Position numbers and translations under genes: made by a program
Shown: piece after piece, positions 6,154-12,779 of the stretch
Layout of the letters: each line of letters begins with the position of its first letter
Position numbering within the stretch: the first letter of the stretch is position 1
Notes under the pieces: generated by a model
The model's input: the letters and a program-made list of their open reading frames with translations, nothing else
Database searches by the model: none
What the model was told of the DNA's origin: nothing
Assembly: GCA_963660385.1 (NCBI GenBank)
Contig: CAVKWQ010000042.1
Location: forward strand, 1 to 14,830
Direction: 5' to 3'
Source: Avelusimicrobium sp963660385
GTDB lineage: Bacteria; Elusimicrobiota; Elusimicrobia; Elusimicrobiales; Elusimicrobiaceae
Length of the DNA: 14,830 bases

Positions 6154-7893
6154 TTACTTCACCAAAAAGGTCGTCATCAGGTGGATTAACGCCTTATCCT
6201 TTTCGTCTGGCGAGTTCAAGGGGAAAACGCGCTTTTCCTTGTCGGTGGTTACAACGGCGTAATCCTCTTTGATGTCAAAAATACTGCGCCGGGCTGCGGT
6301 GTCAAACAAACTGTGCCCGAAGAACCCGCTCGGCGGTTCCACTTGCAATAAGTCCAGCACCGTGGGTGCAATATCCAGTTGGGAAATCAGTTTATTGTCC
6401 GCTAGCGGGGCCTTAATCGGCGTTTTGGTAATAATGATAAACGGCAGATTATCAAAATCCGCTTGGTACGGTTTAAACAGTTTATTTGTCGGCGTGTTGG
6501 AGTAGGACGGATGGTCCGCCGTTACCAAAATAAGCGTGTTTTCGTCAAAGAGTCCGCGCTTATTTAAATCAGCCAAAAAGCGTTCCACGTCCTGCCCAAA
6601 GCGGGCAAAGGCGCGCGGCAAGGTGGGAATATTATAAAATTCCGCATCAATTTCTTCATATTCCTGCCCCAAATAATCAAGGCGGCCCAGCGGAACGTGC
6701 GAATCCACGGTAAGGAGCGTCATAAAAAGCGGCTCCTTTTGGTGCTCTTGCAAATATTCGCCCGCATACTTGAAAAGTTGGCGGTCCGTTAAGCCCCACC
6801 AGTCAATGTATTCCTTGTATTCGGGGCGCGTTTCAAAATAAGTCGCGCCGATAACTTCGTCAAACCCGGCTTGTTTGAACAAAATATTTTCGTCCATATA
6901 CGTTTCGTTGGCCCCGCGCAAAAAGGCAGTATGAAACCCTTGCTTTTTGAGTTCCTTTACAAACGAAACGGGATAGCCGTTTTCGTACGCCAGTTGGGCG
7001 TACGGGTGTGAGGTAAAAATGACCGTCAGCCCGTAGAGTGTGGAGAGCGTAACGTGCTGTAAGGACGCGGACGGATAGGCCGTCATTAAGTTGTCCAAGG
7101 GCGCGCTTGCCTGCGGGGGAATTTTACCGTTCACGCGGTGCAAGTATTTATTGGAAAGGGATTCCGAGGCTATCAAAATCACGCGCGTATATTTTTTGCC
7201 CGCGGGCGTATTTTTAGCCGAAAATACATTATATTCTTGGGCCAGTTCCTTTAACGTGGCGGACAAGTTGCTTTCCTGGTGGGCCTGCGGGCGTTTGGCC
7301 AGCACGGCATTAACCGTATAGACGACAGACGGCGGCACCATATAAGAGGTATAGAAATTATCAGGCCGCGGCAGTAGTTTTAGCGGGTTTGCCGCATATA
7401 ATAAGCCAAGCCCCAATAGGCACACCGCCAAGCGGTTAATGGCGGTTTTGCGCGTGGACTTTTGAAAATACCTTTTGGCCGCAAAAATACAAAAGGCCGC
7501 CAATAATATAAAGTAGGATATTACGCGCCAATCCTTTAAAAATCCGTAATCGCCGCCCTCCATTGTGTTTAAATATTTTGCGCCGAAGCGTTCTTTAAAA
7601 TACCACAATAAAATAAGGTCCGCGGTCATCGTCAAATAATACACAAACGCCACAGCCGCCAGCACCCACTTGTTTTTTACGCCCAACAGGTGCAACAGGG
7701 ATAATAAGGCTCCCAAAAATAAAAATTCGCACGCCAGTTTAACGCCTTCCAACGCCAACAAATTGGCAGTTGTCATCCGGCCCAGTTGGTTTAAGCCGAA
7801 CGCGCCCAACAAAAGCGCGGGTATTGATAAGCAAAGAAGTAGTTTCCAATCGTTTTTAAAGGGGGAGAAAAGGTATTTTTTTATTACGTCCAT
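6154..7893 (-). CDS. Membrane-bound sulfatase-fold (LtaS/EptA-like) phosphoglycol or phosphoethanolamine transferase
   Basis: The 579-aa protein has five predicted TM helices (about 18-34, 52-70, 76-98, 124-140, 152-168) followed by an extracytoplasmic alkaline-phosphatase-superfamily domain. Metal-site candidates are Glu244 in LIASESLS, His399 in TVDSHVP and Asp460-His461 in LVTADH. The nucleophile is probably Thr282 or Ser284 in HVTLSTLYGL. This architecture is that of LtaS (glycerophosphate polymerase) and EptA-type phosphoethanolamine transferases, which modify envelope glycans or lipid A. The exact donor and acceptor are not readable. The frame stays open upstream to 7986, but ATG at 7893 is chosen. 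It follows a putative AGAGGA site by about 12 nt, starts just before the first TM, and avoids running into thrS. It is transcribed divergently from thrS from a symmetric -10 region. Confidence 0.85.
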   Translation of the reverse strand: MDVIKKYLFSPFKNDWKLLLCLSIPALLLGAFGLNQLGRMTTANLLALEGVKLACEFLFLGALLSLLHLLGVKNKWVLAAVAFVYYLTMTADLILLWYFKERFGAKYLNTMEGGDYGFLKDWRVISYFILLAAFCIFAAKRYFQKSTRKTAINRLAVCLLGLGLLYAANPLKLLPRPDNFYTSYMVPPSVVYTVNAVLAKRPQAHQESNLSATLKELAQEYNVFSAKNTPAGKKYTRVILIASESLSNKYLHRVNGKIPPQASAPLDNLMTAYPSASLQHVTLSTLYGLTVIFTSHPYAQLAYENGYPVSFVKELKKQGFHTAFLRGANETYMDENILFKQAGFDEVIGATYFETRPEYKEYIDWWGLTDRQLFKYAGEYLQEHQKEPLFMTLLTVDSHVPLGRLDYLGQEYEEIDAEFYNIPTLPRAFARFGQDVERFLADLNKRGLFDENTLILVTADHPSYSNTPTNKLFKPYQADFDNLPFIIITKTPIKAPLADNKLISQLDIAPTVLDLLQVEPPSGFFGHSLFDTAARRSIFDIKEDYAVVTTDKEKRVFPLNSPDEKDKALIHLMTTFLVK

Positions 7894-7916
7894 ATCCGTT
7901 CGTGTTCCTCTCAATT

Positions 7917-7934
7917 TGATATAATTATTATATC
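7917..7934. promoter_or_regulatory. Symmetric divergent promoter for the transferase gene and thrS
   Basis: The 17-nt perfect palindrome GATATAAT-T-ATTATATC (7918-7934) puts a consensus TATAAT on each strand (plus 7920-7925, minus 7932-7927), one base apart. The plus copy is an extended -10 (TGATATAAT from 7917). No good -35 is visible for either direction. Predicted start points overlap, so the two directions would compete for polymerase. Confidence 0.65.
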
Positions 7935-7999
7935 TTAATTGAGGACCTTTGGCTTCTGGCCCGGTCGTTGTGGCCGGCAGAGCCATAGCGCAAACCAGT

Positions 8000-9751
8000 A
8001 TGGAAAATAACGACTTACAGATTAAGCGCCACTCCTGCGCGCACGTAATGGCGCAAGCGGTGCAGCAGTTATTCCCCGGTACAAAATTAGGTATCGGCCC
8101 GGCTATTGAAAACGGCTTTTATTACGATTTTGATTGCCCCCACCAGTTCGTGCCCGAGGATTTAAAGGCCATTGAAGCCAAGATGAAGGAAATCATCAAG
8201 GCCCGCCAACCCTTTGAACGCAAGGAAATGAGCAAGGCCGAAGCAAAAGCATTCTTTGAAAAACGCGGCGAAACGTACAAATTGGAACTTTTGGAAGAAC
8301 TCCCGGACGGAGAAATTACCGTCTATTTAAACGGCGACTATGCCGACCTGTGCCGCGGCCCGCACGTGGAACACACGGGCAAAATTAACAGTTTTAAACT
8401 TACCACTATCGCAGGTGCGTATTGGCGCGGGGACGAAAAACGCCCGATGCTTCAACGCATCTACGGCCTGTGCTTTAACACCAAGGACGAACTGAACGCC
8501 TATGTAAAGCAGCAGGAAGAAGCCGCCAAACGCGACCACCGCAAACTGGGGCCGGAATTGGACCTTTTCAGCATTAACGACCACGTCGGCCCGGGGCTTA
8601 TTTTAATGCACCCCAAGGGCGGTATGCTGCGCAAAATCTTGGAAGACTGGATTAAAGAACAGAACTTGAAACGCGGTTATGACTTGGTCGTCAGCCCGCA
8701 TATTGCGCGCCTGCATTTGTTTGAAATCAGCGGACACGCCGGGTTCTATTCCGACAGTATGTTCCACCCGATGGAAGTGGACGGCGAAAAATACCAGATT
8801 AAACCGATGAACTGCCCCTTCCATGTGGAAATTTATAACACCCATTTGAGAAGTTACCGCGACTTGCCGTTGCGCTTTTCCGAATTGGGTACGGTTTACC
8901 GCTACGAACGTTCCGGCGCCTTGCACGGCTTGTTGCGCGTGCGCGGGTTTACGCAGGACGATGCGCACATCTTCTGCACGCCTGAACAGGTGGAAGACGA
9001 AGTCAAACAATGCTTTGAATTTGCTATGCACATTTTTAAGACCTTTGGCTTTGAAAAATACGCCGTGGAACTTTCCACCCGCGACCCCGAACACCCGGAA
9101 CATTTCACGGGCGACGTGGCCGACTGGGAACGCGCCGAAAACGCCTTGAAGCACGTGTTGGAAACGAACAATATCCCTTACACCACCCACGCGGGCGAAG
9201 CCGCCTTCTACGGCCCCAAGATTGATATTAAGGTAATGGACGCCATTGGCCGCCTGTGGCAGTTGTCCACGATTCAGTTTGACTTTAACCTGCCCCAGCG
9301 CTTTAATTTGGAATATGTGGCCCCCGAAGGCCGCAAACGCCCGATTATGGTCCACCGCGCGATGTTCGGCTCTATTGAACGCTTTACGGGCGTGATTATT
9401 GAGCACTACGCCGGGTGGTTCCCGCTCTGGCTGGCCCCGGTGCAGATTAAACTCTTAACGCTTACCGACGACCAAATTCCGTTCGCCAAAGAAGTGGCTG
9501 CCAAAATGCGCGAAGCCGGCCTGCGCCCCGAACTGGATATCAGACCCGAAAAACTGGGCTTGAAAATCCGCGAAGCGCATATGCAGCGTATTCCGTACAC
9601 CGCCATTATCGGCGCGAAGGAAGCGGCCGAGGGCAAGTTGACCATCCGCTTAAAAGGCGGCGAAAACACGCAGCCCTTGACGGTGGACGAAGTAATCGCC
9701 AAAATGAAAGAGGAAGTAAAATCTTACAGTTTGACGAACTTGCTTAAATAA
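8000..9751 (+). CDS. thrS: Threonine--tRNA ligase lacking the N-terminal TGS domain
   Basis: The enzyme charges tRNA-Thr with threonine in the cytoplasm. The 583 residues hold an editing domain (about 1-180) with HSCAH (His11, His15) and LCRGPH (Cys118, His122). A class II catalytic core (about 195-460) follows, with Zn ligands Cys272 (MNCPFH), His323 (DDAHIF) and His452 (VHRAMFGSIERF). The anticodon-binding domain runs to the end. E. coli ThrRS is about 640 aa because of a TGS domain of roughly 60 residues; here HSCAH begins at residue 11, so TGS is absent. The frame remains open upstream to a TTG at 7949, adding only 17 unlike-TGS residues. ATG 8000 is chosen by homology, although no Shine-Dalgarno precedes it; a GAGGA lies at 7941-7945. 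The leader can form an imperfect hairpin (about 7950-7985). A terminator follows, making thrS monocistronic. Confidence 0.95.
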   Translation: MENNDLQIKRHSCAHVMAQAVQQLFPGTKLGIGPAIENGFYYDFDCPHQFVPEDLKAIEAKMKEIIKARQPFERKEMSKAEAKAFFEKRGETYKLELLEELPDGEITVYLNGDYADLCRGPHVEHTGKINSFKLTTIAGAYWRGDEKRPMLQRIYGLCFNTKDELNAYVKQQEEAAKRDHRKLGPELDLFSINDHVGPGLILMHPKGGMLRKILEDWIKEQNLKRGYDLVVSPHIARLHLFEISGHAGFYSDSMFHPMEVDGEKYQIKPMNCPFHVEIYNTHLRSYRDLPLRFSELGTVYRYERSGALHGLLRVRGFTQDDAHIFCTPEQVEDEVKQCFEFAMHIFKTFGFEKYAVELSTRDPEHPEHFTGDVADWERAENALKHVLETNNIPYTTHAGEAAFYGPKIDIKVMDAIGRLWQLSTIQFDFNLPQRFNLEYVAPEGRKRPIMVHRAMFGSIERFTGVIIEHYAGWFPLWLAPVQIKLLTLTDDQIPFAKEVAAKMREAGLRPELDIRPEKLGLKIREAHMQRIPYTAIIGAKEAAEGKLTIRLKGGENTQPLTVDEVIAKMKEEVKSYSLTNLLK

Positions 9752-9773
9752 GCCTGTATTTGATATGGAAAAG

Positions 9774-9802
9774 ACCCCGGGTTTTGCCGCCCGGGGTTTT
9801 TT
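9774..9802 (+). terminator. Rho-independent terminator of thrS
   Basis: An 8-bp stem (ACCCCGGG, 9774-9781, with CCCGGGGT at 9790-9797) and an 8-nt loop run directly into six T. It lies 22 nt after the thrS stop codon and is a textbook intrinsic terminator. Confidence 0.92.
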
Positions 9803-9816
9803 GTGGGGTGCCTGGG

Positions 9817-9845
9817 TTGTCTTTTCGTCGTATTTTTGATAGATT
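9817..9845 (+). promoter_or_regulatory. Weak candidate promoter for the pilin 2 gene cluster
   Basis: TTGTCT (9817-9822), a 17-nt spacer and TAGATT (9840-9845, four of six consensus bases) lie after the thrS terminator. A promoter is needed in 9803-9890 because thrS is terminated; this is the best spaced pair I find, but it is weak. TTTATA at 9865 is an alternative -10. Confidence 0.25.
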
Positions 9846-9907
9846 AATAAAAGTGGTGCAAGCCTTTATAGCGGCCCCAACTACCCATAAGAAAAAGGAG
9901 ATTTATA

Positions 9908-10429
9908 ATGAAGACGAAAGGGTTTACGTTAATTGAATTATTGGTAGTAGTTCTTATTATTGGTATTTTATCCTCGGTTGCCTTGCCGCAATACACCAAG
10001 GCGGTAAACAAAAGCCGCGTAGCAACCTTGGAGCCAGTGCTCGGCAGTATTTTACAGGCCGGGCAAGTGGCTGTATTGGCCGGGACAACGACCGCCGGAA
10101 ACTGGGTGGATATGGATTCGTTAGATGTGCAGGTGCCCCAGCAAGAAATTAAATTAGGGACCTGTACTTGCCCGGCGGGAAGTGATAAATTTGCTTACCA
10201 GAAGGTTGCTTCGCCCACTTCGGCGGCTATTACCGATGTGGCAGATGTATTTTGCAACTGTGGAAGCGGGGAATATGATTTGATAATTACCTTGACAAAT
10301 CAAGGCACTTATTGCGCGGGAAGTAAGAGTTCCACCTATTGCCCGCAATATGGGTTTCCAAAATCCAGTTCTTGGTTTGCCGGGTCAGATTTTGGCGGAG
10401 CCATTACGGGTAGCGTCTATACCCGCTAA
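9908..10429 (+). CDS. Type IV pilin-like protein (pilin 2)
   Basis: The 173-aa protein has the class III signal peptide MKTKG|FTLIELLVVVLIIGILSSVALPQYTKAV, with prepilin peptidase cleavage expected after Gly5 and Glu at +5. Its alpha-1 helix is almost identical to that of pilin 1, yet the globular part is unrelated in sequence. Six cysteines form three close pairs (86/88 CTC, 116/118 CNC, 136/145), so cysteine number matches pilin 1 but spacing does not. The tail is rich in Gly, Ser and Thr (residues 139-173), potential O-glycosylation ground. AAGGAG six to seven nt before the ATG supports the start. No terminator follows; the GT2 gene begins 22 nt after the stop, so cotranscription is likely. 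It could be a major pilin, a minor pilin or a pseudopilin. Confidence 0.93.
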   Translation: MKTKGFTLIELLVVVLIIGILSSVALPQYTKAVNKSRVATLEPVLGSILQAGQVAVLAGTTTAGNWVDMDSLDVQVPQQEIKLGTCTCPAGSDKFAYQKVASPTSAAITDVADVFCNCGSGEYDLIITLTNQGTYCAGSKSSTYCPQYGFPKSSSWFAGSDFGGAITGSVYTR

Positions 10430-10451
10430 CAAATAACAAGGGGGCCTTAAA

Positions 10452-11162
10452 ATGAACGGTGAAAAACCAATATTTAGCGTAGTGATTCCGTGTTTGAACG
10501 AGGCTCCTTCACTGCCGGGCTGCTTGCAGGAAATCCGCCAAGCGGCCGACGCCCTGCATTTGCCGTATGAAATAGTCGTGGCCGATAACAATTCTACCGA
10601 TAATAGCGCGCAAATTGCGCGCGAACACGGCGCACGGGTGGTGTCGGTGGCCAAGCGCGGCTATGGTTCAGCGCTTAATGCGGGTATTTTGTCCGCCCGC
10701 GGGCAAGCCGTGGTCTTTGCCGATGCGGACGGCTCTTATCCGTTTTGTGATTTGGCCCGCTTTATTACGCCGGTTCTTAACAACCAGGCCGATTTGGTGC
10801 TGGGCAACCGCTTAAATAACACCTTGCAAAAGGGGGCGATGCCGTGGCTCAACCGCTGGTTTGGTACGCCCTTTTTGTCCTTTGTGTTGCGGACGCTATA
10901 CCCGATTCCCGTCTATGACTGTAACGGCGGGATGCGGGCGTTAAAGCGCAGTAAGTACGAAGAATTGCGCCTGAAACAGCCGGGTATGGAGTTCGCCAGC
11001 GAAATGCTTTTGCGCGCGGGGCAACATCATTGGCGGTATGTGGAAATCCCGGTTTCCCTGCGTCCGGCGCACCCCTCGCATAAACCCCACTTGCGCCCGG
11101 TTAAGGACGGCTTCCGCCACCTATTTGCTTTGCTCAAATACCGGTTTTGCAATGAAGATTAA
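10452..11162 (+). CDS. GT2 family glycosyltransferase, polyprenyl/dolichol-phosphate hexose synthase-like
   Basis: The 236-aa soluble GT-A-fold protein shows SVVIPCLNEAPSL (9-21), VVADNNSTDNS (42-52), KRGYGSALNAGI (68-79) and the DxD metal site FADADGSYPF (89-98, Asp91/Asp93). These are typical of DPM1-like enzymes that load a sugar from a nucleotide donor onto a polyprenyl phosphate. The YDCNGGMRALKRS block also fits. No C-terminal TM helices are present, so it would act at the cytoplasmic membrane face as a soluble or peripheral enzyme. A GGGGG site seven nt before the ATG is an unusual but usable ribosome binding site. It follows pilin 2 closely and overlaps the next, GT-C-like gene by 11 nt. 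Together they suggest transfer of a lipid-linked sugar to an extracytoplasmic acceptor. The sugar cannot be read from sequence. Confidence 0.9.
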   Translation: MNGEKPIFSVVIPCLNEAPSLPGCLQEIRQAADALHLPYEIVVADNNSTDNSAQIAREHGARVVSVAKRGYGSALNAGILSARGQAVVFADADGSYPFCDLARFITPVLNNQADLVLGNRLNNTLQKGAMPWLNRWFGTPFLSFVLRTLYPIPVYDCNGGMRALKRSKYEELRLKQPGMEFASEMLLRAGQHHWRYVEIPVSLRPAHPSHKPHLRPVKDGFRHLFALLKYRFCNED

Positions 11163-12759
11163 GTCCTTTTTGCGTGTGGTTTTGCCGCCTGTTTTGTTAA
11201 TGGCGCTGGGCGGCCTGTACAGCGTATTGGTGGGGCAGGATGTAAATTGGGACTTGCTCAATTACCATTTGTATAATCCCTTTGCTTTTTTAAACGGGAA
11301 AATCGGGCAGGACTTTATGGCCGCCGGAGTGCACTCCTGTTTAAATCCCTTGCCGGATGTTTATTTTTATCTTCTCTTTAAGTGCTTTTTTAATTATCCG
11401 CGCGTGATAGCCTTTTTTATGGGGGTGCCCTATGGGCTTTTGGCGTGGGCCGTATATTTATTAGCCAAGGAACTGTTTGCTAAAACATCCTACCCGCGCG
11501 CCTTGTCTGCCGCGGCGGCGGCTGTTGGGGTAACGGCGGCGGGGGTAATGTCCCAAATCGGGATGACGACAAACGAAATCCCGCTGGCTGTGTTAAATGT
11601 GGGGGCGTTGTGGCTTTTAGTGCGCTTTGTGCAGGGCAAATTTTCCGTGCGTGCGGTGTACGGGGCGGCCTTTTTGGCCGGATTGGCCGCCGGGCTTAAA
11701 TTAACGTCTGCACCGTATGCGGTGGCCCTTTTGGCGGGGTTCCTTTTGTGTTGGAAACAACAGGCACACCCGGTGAAAAACTTGCTGTGGTTTTGCGGGT
11801 GCGGGGCGGCTGGGTTTTTGTTGGCGGACGGGTACTTTTTATGGAAATGGTATTCTTTGTACGGTAACCCGGTTTTTCCATATTACAACCAACTGTTCCA
11901 CTCGCCGTATTTTGACCCCGTTTTTGTAACGGAAACGCGGTTTTTCCCAAAAACGCTTGTGCAATGGCTGTTTTACCCTTTTTATTGGGCATTTCATCCC
12001 GCCGCTTTGGTAACCGAGGTTCCCGTGCAGGATATGCGCTTAGCCGCTGGACTGGTGGCTTTGGTGGTGAGTTTGTTCTTATTCTTGCGCCGGAAGATAG
12101 CCTTTGGGCGCATTTTTACGGTGATAGGGGTATATTTTGCGGTAGCCTATATTTTGTGGCTGACCCAATTTTCTATTTTGCGCTATGCGGCGGTGCTGGA
12201 AGTGTTAAGCGGGCTTATCTTGGTGGGTTTGGTGCTCCGCTTGGTGCGGGGGCGTTGGGGGGTATATGTAGCGTGGGGATTATTGGCCGTGCTTGCCTTG
12301 GGATACCAAGTGCCCGATTGGCGGCACGGGGAGTATTTTAAGCAGGCTGTGGTATTTGACAAAAAGCCTGCCATAGCGGATAATGCCTTGGTGTTTTTTA
12401 TGCACTTGCCGTCTGCGTATTTAGCCCCGCTGTTAAACCCCAAGGCTACCTATATGGGCGGATTTTTATACCACCCGGAGGATTACCCTCCGCACGAGCA
12501 GGAGCGCGCCGCCAAACGCAATAATATCCAGCCCCAGTATCTGCGCTATCATTTTGAAGAGGCTCAGCGCCAAAAGATTGCCGCGCACGACGGCCCCATT
12601 TATCTGGTGTCTATTGACTGGCCGGAACTTGTCAACGATAATGCCCTCAAACGCTTTGGTCTGCAAGGCAAGTTGGAAAATTGCCAGCCTTTTATGACGA
12701 ACTGGACGATTTATTCGCCCCGGTTGTCTGTCTGCCGGGTGGAAAAGCGGCCCCGGTAG
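11152..12759 (+). CDS. Multi-TM membrane protein, GT-C-type glycosyltransferase-like
   Basis: The 535-aa protein is strongly hydrophobic with about ten predicted TM segments. After the first TM comes a short loop with QDVNWDLLNYHLYN (Asp30, Asp34), resembling the acidic first extracytoplasmic loop of GT-C enzymes such as ArnT/PMT and DUF2029/GT87-like proteins. Those enzymes take sugars from polyprenyl-phosphate donors. The last about 110 residues form a soluble, probably extracytoplasmic domain (YHPEDYPPHEQERAAKRNN region). The frame is open further upstream, but ATG 11152 is chosen because it lies at the GT2 gene end (11-nt overlap), begins a normal membrane N-terminus, and the upstream extension is not hydrophobic. 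Coupling to the GT2 gene supports a donor-maker plus donor-user pair. Substrate and acceptor are unknown; pilin, lipid A and surface glycan are all possible. Confidence 0.75.
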   Translation: MKIKSFLRVVLPPVLLMALGGLYSVLVGQDVNWDLLNYHLYNPFAFLNGKIGQDFMAAGVHSCLNPLPDVYFYLLFKCFFNYPRVIAFFMGVPYGLLAWAVYLLAKELFAKTSYPRALSAAAAAVGVTAAGVMSQIGMTTNEIPLAVLNVGALWLLVRFVQGKFSVRAVYGAAFLAGLAAGLKLTSAPYAVALLAGFLLCWKQQAHPVKNLLWFCGCGAAGFLLADGYFLWKWYSLYGNPVFPYYNQLFHSPYFDPVFVTETRFFPKTLVQWLFYPFYWAFHPAALVTEVPVQDMRLAAGLVALVVSLFLFLRRKIAFGRIFTVIGVYFAVAYILWLTQFSILRYAAVLEVLSGLILVGLVLRLVRGRWGVYVAWGLLAVLALGYQVPDWRHGEYFKQAVVFDKKPAIADNALVFFMHLPSAYLAPLLNPKATYMGGFLYHPEDYPPHEQERAAKRNNIQPQYLRYHFEEAQRQKIAAHDGPIYLVSIDWPELVNDNALKRFGLQGKLENCQPFMTNWTIYSPRLSVCRVEKRPR

Positions 12760-12767
12760 TTTTTGTG

Positions 12768-12773
12768 TATAAT
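12768..12773 (+). promoter_or_regulatory. Consensus -10 seven bases before the hexosaminidase ATG
   Basis: A perfect TATAAT is followed after six bases by the ATG at 12780, so transcription would begin at or beside the A of the start codon. No Shine-Dalgarno is present between this box and the ATG, and no -35 is evident. It may be a leaderless promoter; alternatively the gene is read through from upstream. Confidence 0.4.
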
Positions 12774-12779
12774 ACAAGT

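Noticed and set aside
8603..9406. Long minus-strand open frame (267 codons) opposite thrS
   Set aside because: It is an antisense shadow of a fully conserved thrS catalytic domain and shows no protein family features.
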